Assembly (NCBI GenBank): GCA_030635005.1 | Contig: DAOVZS010000011.1 | Coordinates: 1 to 22,066 of the forward strand | Reading direction: 5' to 3' | Origin: Thiomargarita sp. | GTDB lineage: Bacteria; Pseudomonadota; Gammaproteobacteria; Beggiatoales; Beggiatoaceae | Length of the DNA: 22,066 nucleotides | In this document: positions 1-7,349 of the stretch, piece by piece | How positions within the stretch are numbered: the first letter of the stretch is position 1 | Layout of the letters: every line of letters begins with the position of its first letter | The notes under the pieces: model-generated | Told to the model about the DNA's origin: nothing | Database searches by the model: none | Seen by the model: the letters and a program-made list of their open reading frames with translations, nothing else | Program-made: the position numbers and the translations under genes

Positions 1-278
1 ATCAAGCAGATATTGAGTATTTTACACGTCTATTAAAGGATATTCCGCTTCAATTGAAACAATTGGATACAAAAATTGTCCCACTTTTGGATCGCAGTCT
101 TTTGCAAGTTGATCCGATTGAACTCGCAATTTTACGAATAGGTTGTTATGAATTAACATTTTGTCAAGAAATTCCCTTTAAAGTAGTTATTAATGAAGCG
201 GTGGAATTGGCAAAAAAATTTGGGGCTGCAAAAAGTCACAAATATATCAATAGTATTTTGGATAAAATAGCACGCTAA
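1..278 (+). CDS. nusB: NusB, transcription antitermination factor (3' part)
   Basis: The last 91 codons of nusB; the frame is open from base 3 and the 5' part lies outside the window. NusB pairs with NusE (ribosomal protein S10) on boxA RNA and takes part in antitermination of rRNA transcription. The visible part carries the family's C-terminal helical features: an LDRSL segment, IELAILRIGCYEL, then VVINEAVELAKKFG and KYINSILDKIAR at the C-terminus. An internal TTG at 54 is not a credible start because the homology continues upstream. In many gammaproteobacteria nusB follows ribH, which cannot be checked here. The next gene begins 10 bases after the stop on the same strand. Confidence 0.93.
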   Translation, partial: QADIEYFTRLLKDIPLQLKQLDTKIVPLLDRSLLQVDPIELAILRIGCYELTFCQEIPFKVVINEAVELAKKFGAAKSHKYINSILDKIAR

Positions 279-288
279 TATCAATAAT

Positions 289-516
289 ATGAATGCTTTT
301 CGTTTGATTTTACTTATTCTGTTTGTTTGGATACTCTGGCATTTTGGTCGACGCTGGTATCAGCATTTATTACAAAAATCTCAAACAACAATACAACAGA
401 AAACAATGGTACAGTGTCATTCTTGTAAGCTTTATCTGCCAGAAGAAGAGGCTTATTATTCAGATAAAGATAATACGTATTATTGTTGTGAGGCTCATAA
501 ACACAGTGCCCAATAA
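289..516 (+). CDS. PP0621-like small membrane-anchored protein
   Basis: A 75-residue protein that I recognise as the short PP0621-type family found beside pilS in gammaproteobacteria. Residues about 4-20 form one hydrophobic segment (LILLILFVWILWHF) followed by positive residues (GRRWYQ), as expected of an inner-membrane anchor with the rest in the cytoplasm. The C-terminal half holds CHSCKLYLPEEEA and then CCEAHK; the CxxC and CCxxH groups suggest a small metal-binding knuckle. No enzymatic function is known to me. It lies 10 bases after nusB and 4 bases before pilS, so it is probably cotranscribed with pilS/pilR. The reading frame used by pilS is also open across this gene, but that extension is a shadow. 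Confidence 0.75.
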   Translation: MNAFRLILLILFVWILWHFGRRWYQHLLQKSQTTIQQKTMVQCHSCKLYLPEEEAYYSDKDNTYYCCEAHKHSAQ

Positions 517-520
517 TTTG

Positions 521-2104
521 ATGCTTGCAGGCACAGAGGTAGAATTAGACACTTCGACACCAGATTGGAGAGCACTGTATCTATTTAACGTATATCGCAT
601 CACAGTTTCTACTATTTTTGTTGCCTCTGTTCTTGCAGACGTTTCCCCAAATTTTTTAGGCAGTTTTAATGAACGCCTATTTTTAATTACAGGCTGGATT
701 TATTCAAGTTTTGCACTCTTATCCATTTTCACCATTAAAAAACAATATTTTACATTTGATATCCAAGTATTAGGACAATTTTTATTGGATATTTTAGCTA
801 TTGTTATTTTAATGCATTCCAGTGGGGGTGTGAATAGTGGTTTAGGAATGCTGTTGGTTATCGTCATTGCAGGGGGGAGTTTACTCACAGAAGGTCGAAC
901 AGCCTTTTTTTTTGCGGCAGTGGCCAGTTTAGGCGTATTAGTACATGTGGGTTTAGCTGATATTTATAACTGGTTTCTTTATAGCAGCTATACGCATGCA
1001 AGCATGTTAGGGGTCACATTTTTTTCAACTGCATTTTTGGCACACACTTTAGCACGACGGGTTAGAGCCAGTGAAAAATTGGCAAAACAACGAGGGCGTC
1101 ATTTACGATTTTTGGGGCAACTCAATGCTCAAATTGTGGAAAATATTCAATCAGGTATTATCGTTATTGATATCTTAGAACATATTTCTTTAATTAATGG
1201 TGTGGCACGACGCTTATTAGGTATTGGTACAGAACCTTATGGCAAAACGTTAGCCAGCATTGCACCAGAATTAGCATTACAAGTCATCCATTGGAACAAT
1301 AACTGTTCAATCACTGTTCCTTTATTTCGTCCTGCTACAGGAGATCTTGATTTAATAGCAAGTTTAAAGGAATTAAAAGAAGGTAGCATTTTAATTATGC
1401 TAGAAGATGCCACGCTTACTGCCCAACGTGCGCAACAATTAAAATTAGCGTCTTTAGGACGTTTAACAGCAAGTATTGCTCATGAAATACGCAATCCATT
1501 AGGTGCTATCAGTCATGCAGGACAGTTATTAGCAGAATATCCTAATATTTCCAAAGATGTTGCCCGTTTGACCGAAATTATTGCCAAAAATTCACACCGT
1601 GTTAATACGATTATTGAAAATGTATTGCAACTTAGCAGGCAAGTTCCTGCTAAAACGGAATCTTTTAATTTATGTTTCTGGTTACAGTCTTATATTGATG
1701 AACTTTTACTAAAAGAAGATTTAAAGACATCTGATATCCTTTTATCTTGTCATTGTTCTCATGTGATAATCTATTTTGATCCCAGTCAACTCTATCAAGT
1801 TGTGAGTAATTTATGTGAAAATGGACTACGTTATAGTCAAACTCCCCCATTATTAGAATTAACGGTGGGAATGACTGAAGAATCAAATCGTCCCTACCTT
1901 GAAATACAAGATCATGGTGAAGGGATGACAGACAAAACTAAAGCGCAGATATTTGAACCGTTTTTCACCACAGAAAACAAAGGAACGGGATTAGGATTAT
2001 ATTTAGCGAGAGAAATTTGTGAAGCGAATCAAGCTTCTCTTCATCTGCGATCAACGTCTCACACAGGATGTTGTTTTTGTATCTTTTTCAGTTCAAACGC
2101 TTGA
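521..2104 (+). CDS. pilS: PilS-type sensor histidine kinase
   Basis: A 527-residue membrane histidine kinase. The first ~190 residues hold several hydrophobic segments (about six, as in PilS). A PAS-like linker follows, then the dimerisation/phosphoacceptor domain with ASIAHEIRNPLG (phosphorylated His321), which is very close to the PilS consensus. The ATP-binding domain shows the N box (NLCENGLRYS, Asn430), G1 box (DHGEGM, Asp464) and G2 box (GTGLGLYLA, from Gly488). In Pseudomonas PilS phosphorylates PilR to control pilA transcription with sigma-54. The start is taken at ATG 521, since the frame upstream encodes the preceding small gene. No strong ribosome site is visible, so translation may be coupled. 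pilR begins 9 bases after the stop. Confidence 0.9.
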   Translation: MLAGTEVELDTSTPDWRALYLFNVYRITVSTIFVASVLADVSPNFLGSFNERLFLITGWIYSSFALLSIFTIKKQYFTFDIQVLGQFLLDILAIVILMHSSGGVNSGLGMLLVIVIAGGSLLTEGRTAFFFAAVASLGVLVHVGLADIYNWFLYSSYTHASMLGVTFFSTAFLAHTLARRVRASEKLAKQRGRHLRFLGQLNAQIVENIQSGIIVIDILEHISLINGVARRLLGIGTEPYGKTLASIAPELALQVIHWNNNCSITVPLFRPATGDLDLIASLKELKEGSILIMLEDATLTAQRAQQLKLASLGRLTASIAHEIRNPLGAISHAGQLLAEYPNISKDVARLTEIIAKNSHRVNTIIENVLQLSRQVPAKTESFNLCFWLQSYIDELLLKEDLKTSDILLSCHCSHVIIYFDPSQLYQVVSNLCENGLRYSQTPPLLELTVGMTEESNRPYLEIQDHGEGMTDKTKAQIFEPFFTTENKGTGLGLYLAREICEANQASLHLRSTSHTGCCFCIFFSSNA

Positions 2105-2113
2105 TACCTCAAT

Positions 2114-3463
2114 ATGAAACCACTTTGCCTCATTATAGATGATGAACCTGATATCCTTGAATTATTAGAAATGACCTTAAATCCTATGGATATTCGTTGT
2201 TATACTGCAGCAACTGTTGCAGAAGCCCAAAAACATTTACACGCTAATACATTTGATTTGTGTTTAACGGATATGCGTTTACCAGATGGGGATGGTTTAG
2301 ATATTATCAAAATGATTGGACAACATTATTCTCATACTCCAGTTGCTGTGATTACGGCACATGGTAATATGGAAACAGCTGTGCAAGCATTAAAAGCAGG
2401 TGCTTTTGATTGTATTGCCAAACCCATCAAAGTCCCAGAATTACGAAAATTGGTGACAACTGCTTTACAATTACCTAAACAATCCCATACCACCCCCCAT
2501 CAAATTAAAGAAGACAATCAACGTGAAACCATATTATCTACTTTAATTGGTCAATCAGAATCGATGCAAACTGTTCGTAATACGATAGAAAAATTAGCAC
2601 GCAGTCAGGCACACATTTATATTAAAGGTGAATCTGGGACAGGAAAAGAAGTGGTTGCCCGTATGATTCATGCACTGGGAGCACGAGCTCGTAAACCCTT
2701 TATACCCGTGAATTGTGGGGCAATCCCATCTGAACTTATGGAAAGTGAGTTTTTTGGCCATGTGAAAGGTGCTTTTTCGGGTGCTATTAATAATAAAGAA
2801 GGATTATTTCAAGCAGCACAAGGAGGTACTTTATTTCTGGATGAAATTGCAGATTTACCTTTGCAAATGCAAGTCAAGTTACTGCGTGCGATTCAGGATA
2901 AGCAAGTCCGTTCTATAGGTTCTATTAAAGAAGTAGCTGTTGATATTCGTATTCTATGTGCCACACATCGTGATTTAGCTAAATTAGTCGATCAAGGTGC
3001 TTTTAGAGAAGATTTGTTTTACCGAATTAATGTGATTGAACTAGATATTCCCCCCTTACGAGAACGTATCGAAGATATTCCTGCTTTGGTCAATAAGATT
3101 TTACTCAAATTTAAGTCAAATAAGCATATTAATCTCTCAAAAAGTGCTTTAAATGCCTTAAAAACACACAATTTTCCTGGAAATGTGCGAGAATTAGAAA
3201 ATATTATAGAACGTGCAATGACACTTTGTGACCAAGATATTATTGTACCAGAAGATTTGCAATTACCCGAAATTCAAATGATAGCACAGCCTAAAAATTC
3301 AGGATTGGATGCTGAAATAAAATTCGCTGAAAAAGAAACTATTGCGAATGCCTTAAAACAAACAAAAGGCAATACTAAAAAAACGGCTCAATTATTAAAT
3401 ATTGGAATCGGTGCTTTGCGATATCGCATACAAAAATACAATATTGTGCTAAAAAGAAATTAA
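2114..3463 (+). CDS. pilR: PilR, sigma-54-dependent response regulator
   Basis: A 449-residue NtrC-class activator and the cognate partner of PilS. The receiver domain (residues 1-120) has acidic pocket Asp9/Asp10 and phosphoacceptor Asp53. The AAA+ domain starts near residue 140 with Walker A GESGTGKE (from Gly172) and Walker B LFLDE (Asp243). The sigma-54 contact loop reads GAFSGA (219-224), a serine in place of the usual threonine of GAFTGA. A Fis-type helix-turn-helix ends the protein (about 400-447; KKTAQLLNIGIGALRYRIQKY). Family knowledge: phosphorylated PilR activates pilin transcription from a -24/-12 promoter. The last 51 codons are duplicated in the next gene. No pilin gene lies in the window. 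Confidence 0.9.
   Translation: MKPLCLIIDDEPDILELLEMTLNPMDIRCYTAATVAEAQKHLHANTFDLCLTDMRLPDGDGLDIIKMIGQHYSHTPVAVITAHGNMETAVQALKAGAFDCIAKPIKVPELRKLVTTALQLPKQSHTTPHQIKEDNQRETILSTLIGQSESMQTVRNTIEKLARSQAHIYIKGESGTGKEVVARMIHALGARARKPFIPVNCGAIPSELMESEFFGHVKGAFSGAINNKEGLFQAAQGGTLFLDEIADLPLQMQVKLLRAIQDKQVRSIGSIKEVAVDIRILCATHRDLAKLVDQGAFREDLFYRINVIELDIPPLRERIEDIPALVNKILLKFKSNKHINLSKSALNALKTHNFPGNVRELENIIERAMTLCDQDIIVPEDLQLPEIQMIAQPKNSGLDAEIKFAEKETIANALKQTKGNTKKTAQLLNIGIGALRYRIQKYNIVLKRN
3299..3451 (+). repeat. Direct repeat, copy 1 (Fis-domain codons of pilR)
   Basis: This 153-base stretch aligns without gaps to 4013-4165, offset 714 bases. By hand count 128 of 153 bases and 44 of 51 encoded residues match. 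Many differences are silent third positions, which points to an older duplication kept under selection. Confidence 0.85.
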
Positions 3464-3490
3464 ACCTTTTATAATAAAACCAATCATTTT

Positions 3491-4207
3491 ATGACAGAAC
3501 ACCCCACAGTACTCATCATTGATGATAGTCACATGAATTTGAGTTTACTCTCTCAATTATTGACACAAGATAATTTTGATGTTTTAGTTGCAGATAATGG
3601 TCAAACAGGCTTGCAAATTGCCAAACAAACTCCACCTGATATTATTTTATTAGATGTGATTATGCCAGAATGGGATGGATATGAAACGTGTCACCATATT
3701 AAAAATGAGCCGACATTAGCACATATTCCGATTATATTTTTATCTGCTTATAATGACACAGAAAAAAAAGTTCACGCTTTAAAGTCTGGTGGCGTAGACT
3801 ATATCAGTAAACCTTACCAAAAAGAAGAATTACTGGCTAGAATACATACGCATCTTAATTTAGCACATTCACATCAAAATTTAGAACGTGATATTGCCAA
3901 TAAAACAGAACAAATCAAGACACTATTACTTGCTTTACAACACTCTTATGAAAAATCACAGGAAAGTTCAATCGTAACCACAGATATCAAAACAACAATA
4001 CCGTCTCACAGTTCAGGGCTTGATGAGGAAATACAGTTAGCTGAAAAAGAAACTATTTTGAATGCTTTAAAACAAACAAAAGGTCATACAAAAAAAACAG
4101 CTCAATTATTAAATATCGGGGTTGGGGCTTTGCGATATCGTATACAAAAATACCATATCGTCTTACAAGACTTTTCGAATTCACCTAAAAAAACGAGAAT
4201 TTTATGA
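3491..4207 (+). CDS. Chimeric response regulator: receiver + coiled coil + PilR-like Fis domain
   Basis: A 238-residue regulator without any AAA+ domain. Residues 1-125 are a CheY-like receiver (Asp11/Asp12 pocket, phosphoacceptor Asp55, a T/S-equivalent in FLSAYND, Lys in ISKPYQ). Residues about 125-160 look like a coiled coil (NLERDIANKTEQIKTLL). Residues about 172-225 are a Fis-type helix-turn-helix nearly identical to the end of PilR. The first 161 residues match the next gene's product at roughly 60% by eye, and the match stops just where the kinase part begins there. The gene therefore looks like a recombinant of its two neighbours. It lacks the means to drive sigma-54 open-complex formation, so it may bind PilR sites as a phosphorylation-tuned competitor or co-binder; that is inference. 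It overlaps the next gene by 4 bases (ATGA). Confidence 0.85.
   Translation: MTEHPTVLIIDDSHMNLSLLSQLLTQDNFDVLVADNGQTGLQIAKQTPPDIILLDVIMPEWDGYETCHHIKNEPTLAHIPIIFLSAYNDTEKKVHALKSGGVDYISKPYQKEELLARIHTHLNLAHSHQNLERDIANKTEQIKTLLLALQHSYEKSQESSIVTTDIKTTIPSHSSGLDEEIQLAEKETILNALKQTKGHTKKTAQLLNIGVGALRYRIQKYHIVLQDFSNSPKKTRIL
4013..4165 (+). repeat. Direct repeat, copy 2 (Fis-domain codons of the chimeric regulator)
   Basis: Second copy of the pilR 3' segment at 3299-3451. It is in the same reading frame and preserves the whole DNA-binding domain. Residue differences between the copies are A/E, K/Q, F/L, A/L, N/H, I/V and N/H. The recognition-helix core GALRYRIQKY is unchanged, so both proteins are expected to bind similar DNA. 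Confidence 0.85.
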
Positions 4208-5376
4208 AAAATAAACCGACAGTACTTATTGTTGATGATAGCCCAATCAATCTCATTCTATTATCTCACTTATTGGAACAACAAAATTTTTGTGTATTAT
4301 CAGCAGGAGACGGGAAAAAAGGTTGGGAAATTGCCAAACAATCTGTGCCTGATATTATTCTATTAGATGTTGCAATGCCTGGATGGGATGGCTATAAGAC
4401 GTGTCAACGCATCAAAAACGAAACGACATTAGAAAGTATTCCTATTTTATTTTTATCAGCACTTGATGAAACGGAAAATAAAGTACGTGCTTTAGAAGTG
4501 GGTGCAGTAGATTATATTAGTAAACCTTTTCAAAAAGATGAATTGTTAGCACGGGTGAATACGCATCTTGAATTAGCATATTTACGTCAGAATTTAGAAC
4601 AAGAAGTTACTCATAAAACAGAAAAAATACAGTCATTATTAGAAGTAGTACAACTTTCTTATGAAAAAGCACAACAAATATCAATATTACAAACAGAGTT
4701 TTTACGCAATATTAGTCATGAATTTCTCACCCCATTAAATGTTATTAAAGGTATGAATGAAATTTTAATAGAAGACAGTATATTAACTGAAGAACAAGCA
4801 TACTGTACTGAGGCGATACAGAAATCAAACCAACAGTTAATCACATTGTCTACTAATGCACTTAGTTTTGTTGATCATTTTAAAGATGAAGATGAACAAA
4901 TTATGTGTGACTGTCACATCAAAGACTGCATTAAAAATCTTTTAAGTAAATTTTCTGAAAGTACACAAAATATGCATCTTACGACAGATATTAATGCTCA
5001 ATTACCTCAAGAAATATGCATCAATAGAAATGGGCTTAAAAAAATATTACAAAATATACTCGATAATGCGATTAAATTTACGCCAGAAGATGGAACAATT
5101 AGCATACGTGTTTTTCAACAAGAACAATTACTGTGTGTTGAAATTAGTGATACTGGCATAGGGATTGAAAAAGAAAAACAAGAGGAATTATTTACTTTAT
5201 TTTATCAAATAGATGGTTCTTCAACACGAGAATATGATGGGGCTGGTATGGGCTTGGCAGTTGCTAAAATGTATACTGAGAAGATGGGAGGGACTATTGG
5301 AGTCAATAGTATCAAAGGTAAAGGCAGCACTTTTTGGTTAAAAGTGCCACTTCACATTAAAAAGGAATCAGTATAA
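4204..5376 (+). CDS. Soluble hybrid: receiver domain + histidine kinase
   Basis: A 390-residue cytoplasmic protein with the receiver at the N-terminus (Asp11/Asp12, phosphoacceptor Asp55, Lys in YISKPFQ), a helical linker (about 125-160), and a kinase core. The H box is NISHEFLTPLN with His172; the N box is NILDNAIKFTP; G1 is DTGIGIEK; the F box is LFTLFYQID; and G2 is GAGMGLAVAK. No membrane segment is present, so input probably comes through the receiver. The H box reads HEFLTPL where HEFRTPL or HELRTPL is usual. It starts inside the stop of the chimeric regulator and ends in the start of the acyltransferase, so the three genes are translationally coupled. A relay among PilS, this kinase and the two receivers is plausible but unproven. 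Confidence 0.87.
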   Translation: MKNKPTVLIVDDSPINLILLSHLLEQQNFCVLSAGDGKKGWEIAKQSVPDIILLDVAMPGWDGYKTCQRIKNETTLESIPILFLSALDETENKVRALEVGAVDYISKPFQKDELLARVNTHLELAYLRQNLEQEVTHKTEKIQSLLEVVQLSYEKAQQISILQTEFLRNISHEFLTPLNVIKGMNEILIEDSILTEEQAYCTEAIQKSNQQLITLSTNALSFVDHFKDEDEQIMCDCHIKDCIKNLLSKFSESTQNMHLTTDINAQLPQEICINRNGLKKILQNILDNAIKFTPEDGTISIRVFQQEQLLCVEISDTGIGIEKEKQEELFTLFYQIDGSSTREYDGAGMGLAVAKMYTEKMGGTIGVNSIKGKGSTFWLKVPLHIKKESV

Positions 5377-6074
5377 TGCATGACCTATTTTTGAGTATTA
5401 TGATGATTATTATATTATTATTGATGATAATAATGGTTGTCTTGTGGCGACGTGCCAAAGCACGCACTCCAAAAACAGAATGGGGAAAATCTTGGTTAAA
5501 TTTTTTAGATATTTTAAATAAGTTGTTTTGTCAGTATTATCATCGTTTAAAATATATTCCCATAGCATTACCTGCAGAAGGTCCCGCATTAATAGTGGCT
5601 AATCATGTTTCTGGATTAGATCCCATGTTATTGATTGCAGCAAGTCAGCGTCCCATACGATTTATGATTGCGCGTAATCAATATGATCGTTTTGGCAGAA
5701 CGTGGTTGTTTAAAGGGATTGGTTGTATTCCAGTAGAACGCAGTACTCACCCTGATAAAGCATTACGTGTTGCCTTACGTGCTTTGCAAAATGGGGAGGT
5801 GATAGCCTTATTTCCGCAAGGAACCTTTACTTTACCCCATGAAAGACGCAAAATTAAACGCGGAGGATTATGGTTGGCACAACAAGTCAATTGCCCCATT
5901 TATCCTGTTTTTATTTCTGGTATTTCTGGGATGGGGTCAGTGATACGGGGTATATTTACACGTAGTCATGCAACCTTAGAAAATTATTCGCTATGGTATG
6001 GACATGATGACAATATTAAGGCGTCTTTGCAAGCACTGGTGGATGGGCAATTGAAGAACGATAGGCCTGAATAG
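5376..6074 (+). CDS. PlsC-family lysophospholipid acyltransferase
   Basis: A 232-residue protein with one strong hydrophobic segment at residues 5-24 followed by WRRAKAR, then an acyltransferase domain. The catalytic HxxxxD motif is NHVSGLD (His77, Asp82). The second motif, usually FPEGTR, reads FPQGTF (146-151), with Gln for Glu and Phe for Arg. IPVER (motif III-like) precedes it. PlsC enzymes add the second acyl chain to lysophosphatidic acid at the inner membrane. This copy may have another acceptor, since housekeeping PlsC normally keeps EGT. It overlaps the kinase gene by 1 base and runs 59 bases into the 3' end of pyrE on the other strand. The link to the signalling genes is positional only. 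Confidence 0.8.
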   Translation: MHDLFLSIMMIIILLLMIIMVVLWRRAKARTPKTEWGKSWLNFLDILNKLFCQYYHRLKYIPIALPAEGPALIVANHVSGLDPMLLIAASQRPIRFMIARNQYDRFGRTWLFKGIGCIPVERSTHPDKALRVALRALQNGEVIALFPQGTFTLPHERRKIKRGGLWLAQQVNCPIYPVFISGISGMGSVIRGIFTRSHATLENYSLWYGHDDNIKASLQALVDGQLKNDRPE

Positions 6075-6675
6075 CTGCACAAGTCTTTTGTTGTTCTGGT
6101 ATTTTTGCTAAAAAATGGATTAAATCATCGACGGTTACAATACTGATCACAGGCACCCCATATTTTTGTTCGACTTCTTCAACCGCTGAAAGGCTTGTTT
6201 TTCCACGTTCTTGACGATTTAAGGCAATCACGACACCTGTTAATTGTGCTGAGGCAGCCTGGATAATTCCCACTGCTTCCCCTATTGCAGTTCCTGCACT
6301 GATCACATCATCTATCAATAACACTTTACCTGTTAAGGGTGCACCTACAATACTTCCGCCTTCTCCATGATCTTTCACTTCCTTTCGATTAAAACAATAG
6401 GGCACATTGCGATATTTTGATAATGCAATAGCTGTTGCACTGACAATAGGAATGCCTTTATAAGCGGGTCCAAAAATCATATCAAAGGATATTCCAGCAT
6501 TTTGTATTGCTTTTGCGTAAAAAATACCCAGTTGTGCTAAAGACTTACCTGTATTAAACAAACCTGCATTAAAAAAGTAAGGACTTTTTCGTCCTGATTT
6601 TAAAGTAAAATCGCCAAAACGTAAGACATTGTGCTCAATGGCTAATGTTAAAAATTCTTCTTGATAAGGATACAT
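6016..6675 (-). CDS. pyrE: Orotate phosphoribosyltransferase
   Basis: A 219-residue enzyme that converts orotate and PRPP to orotidine 5'-monophosphate in pyrimidine synthesis. It follows the E. coli protein closely: FTLKSGRKSPYFFNAGLFN near the N-terminus, FGPAYKGIP, the catalytic loop RKEVKDHGEGG, and the PRPP-binding motif VLLIDDVISAGTA. The start is set at ATG 6675 (MYPYQEE), which matches the family N-terminus; an in-frame upstream start would run into the preceding gene. Its start lies 1 base after that gene's stop. The C-terminus is a few residues longer than in E. coli, and this tail is what overlaps the convergent acyltransferase gene. Confidence 0.95.
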   Translation of the reverse strand: MYPYQEEFLTLAIEHNVLRFGDFTLKSGRKSPYFFNAGLFNTGKSLAQLGIFYAKAIQNAGISFDMIFGPAYKGIPIVSATAIALSKYRNVPYCFNRKEVKDHGEGGSIVGAPLTGKVLLIDDVISAGTAIGEAVGIIQAASAQLTGVVIALNRQERGKTSLSAVEEVEQKYGVPVISIVTVDDLIHFLAKIPEQQKTCAAIQAYRSSIAHPPVLAKTP

Positions 6676-6676
6676 G

Positions 6677-7294
6677 TTAAGTCTGACTCCGTTCACGTAA
6701 TAACTTAATTTGAAATAAAGTATTACGTTCTTCTTCTTCTAAAGTGGATTTAATAAAATTGATGGTTGTATGGTACTTAGGAATGACATTATATTTAAGT
6801 GCATTCACACGTTTTTGCGTTTTACGTTGTTCCTCTAATAAACGCCATAACGCTGTTTCAGCCTCTCCAAGCCGTGCTAAAATCACGACCATATCTGCTA
6901 AATGATGACGTGTTTCATCAAAACTGCTATCTGTTCCCATTAAACTTACCGGTTGAAGGGGAAGACGTTCGGCAGTGACTGCGGGATGCTGTACTCCAAT
7001 ACTACTCTTAGGCAAAATTTTGATTTTTAGGGGAGGCGTCAAACCAAGAGCAGCTTGTTGTAAAGAACAACTGCCCATACGGCTATGCGTGAGCCCTAAC
7101 CAATAATAAGCAGTTTCTAAGGTTATTTTAGCGTCTTTACGCAAAGCACGATATTGTTTCAAACGCTCATATACTAAACGAGTCAGCAATTCTTTTTTAC
7201 GTTCAAGCAAAGAAGATCCTAATTCTAAAAAAGTGACTTTACGTTTCAGTACCAAAAGAGTGCTTTTGGTAGGCGGAAGTTTTAAACGTTGCAT
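6677..7294 (-). CDS. V/A-type ATPase central stalk subunit D
   Basis: A 205-residue protein with the family hallmarks: PPTKSTLLVLKRK at the N-terminus, then LERKKELL, and near the C-terminus RVNALKYNVIPKY, FIKSTLEEEERN and LFQIKLLRER. Subunit D forms the long coiled-coil rotor shaft inside the A3B3 head of V- or A-type rotary ATPases. The start is set at ATG 7294 because the conserved region begins there; an in-frame upstream start adds 27 residues without family resemblance. No other V-ATPase subunit lies within the window: the neighbours are pyrE (1 base downstream) and a LUD-domain gene 55 bases upstream. The operon has therefore either been scattered or this is an isolated copy. Confidence 0.85.
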   Translation of the reverse strand: MQRLKLPPTKSTLLVLKRKVTFLELGSSLLERKKELLTRLVYERLKQYRALRKDAKITLETAYYWLGLTHSRMGSCSLQQAALGLTPPLKIKILPKSSIGVQHPAVTAERLPLQPVSLMGTDSSFDETRHHLADMVVILARLGEAETALWRLLEEQRKTQKRVNALKYNVIPKYHTTINFIKSTLEEEERNTLFQIKLLRERSQT

Positions 7295-7349
7295 GATAAA
7301 GATGATTCTAAAGTGTTGAATTATGAATAGGTTACGCACATCAACGGAT

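Noticed and set aside
323..520. In-frame upstream extension of pilS starting at ATG 323
   Set aside because: It covers the small zinc-ribbon-like gene in another frame and its residues (YYKNLKQQYNRK and so on) have no resemblance to kinases; ATG 521 is the natural start.
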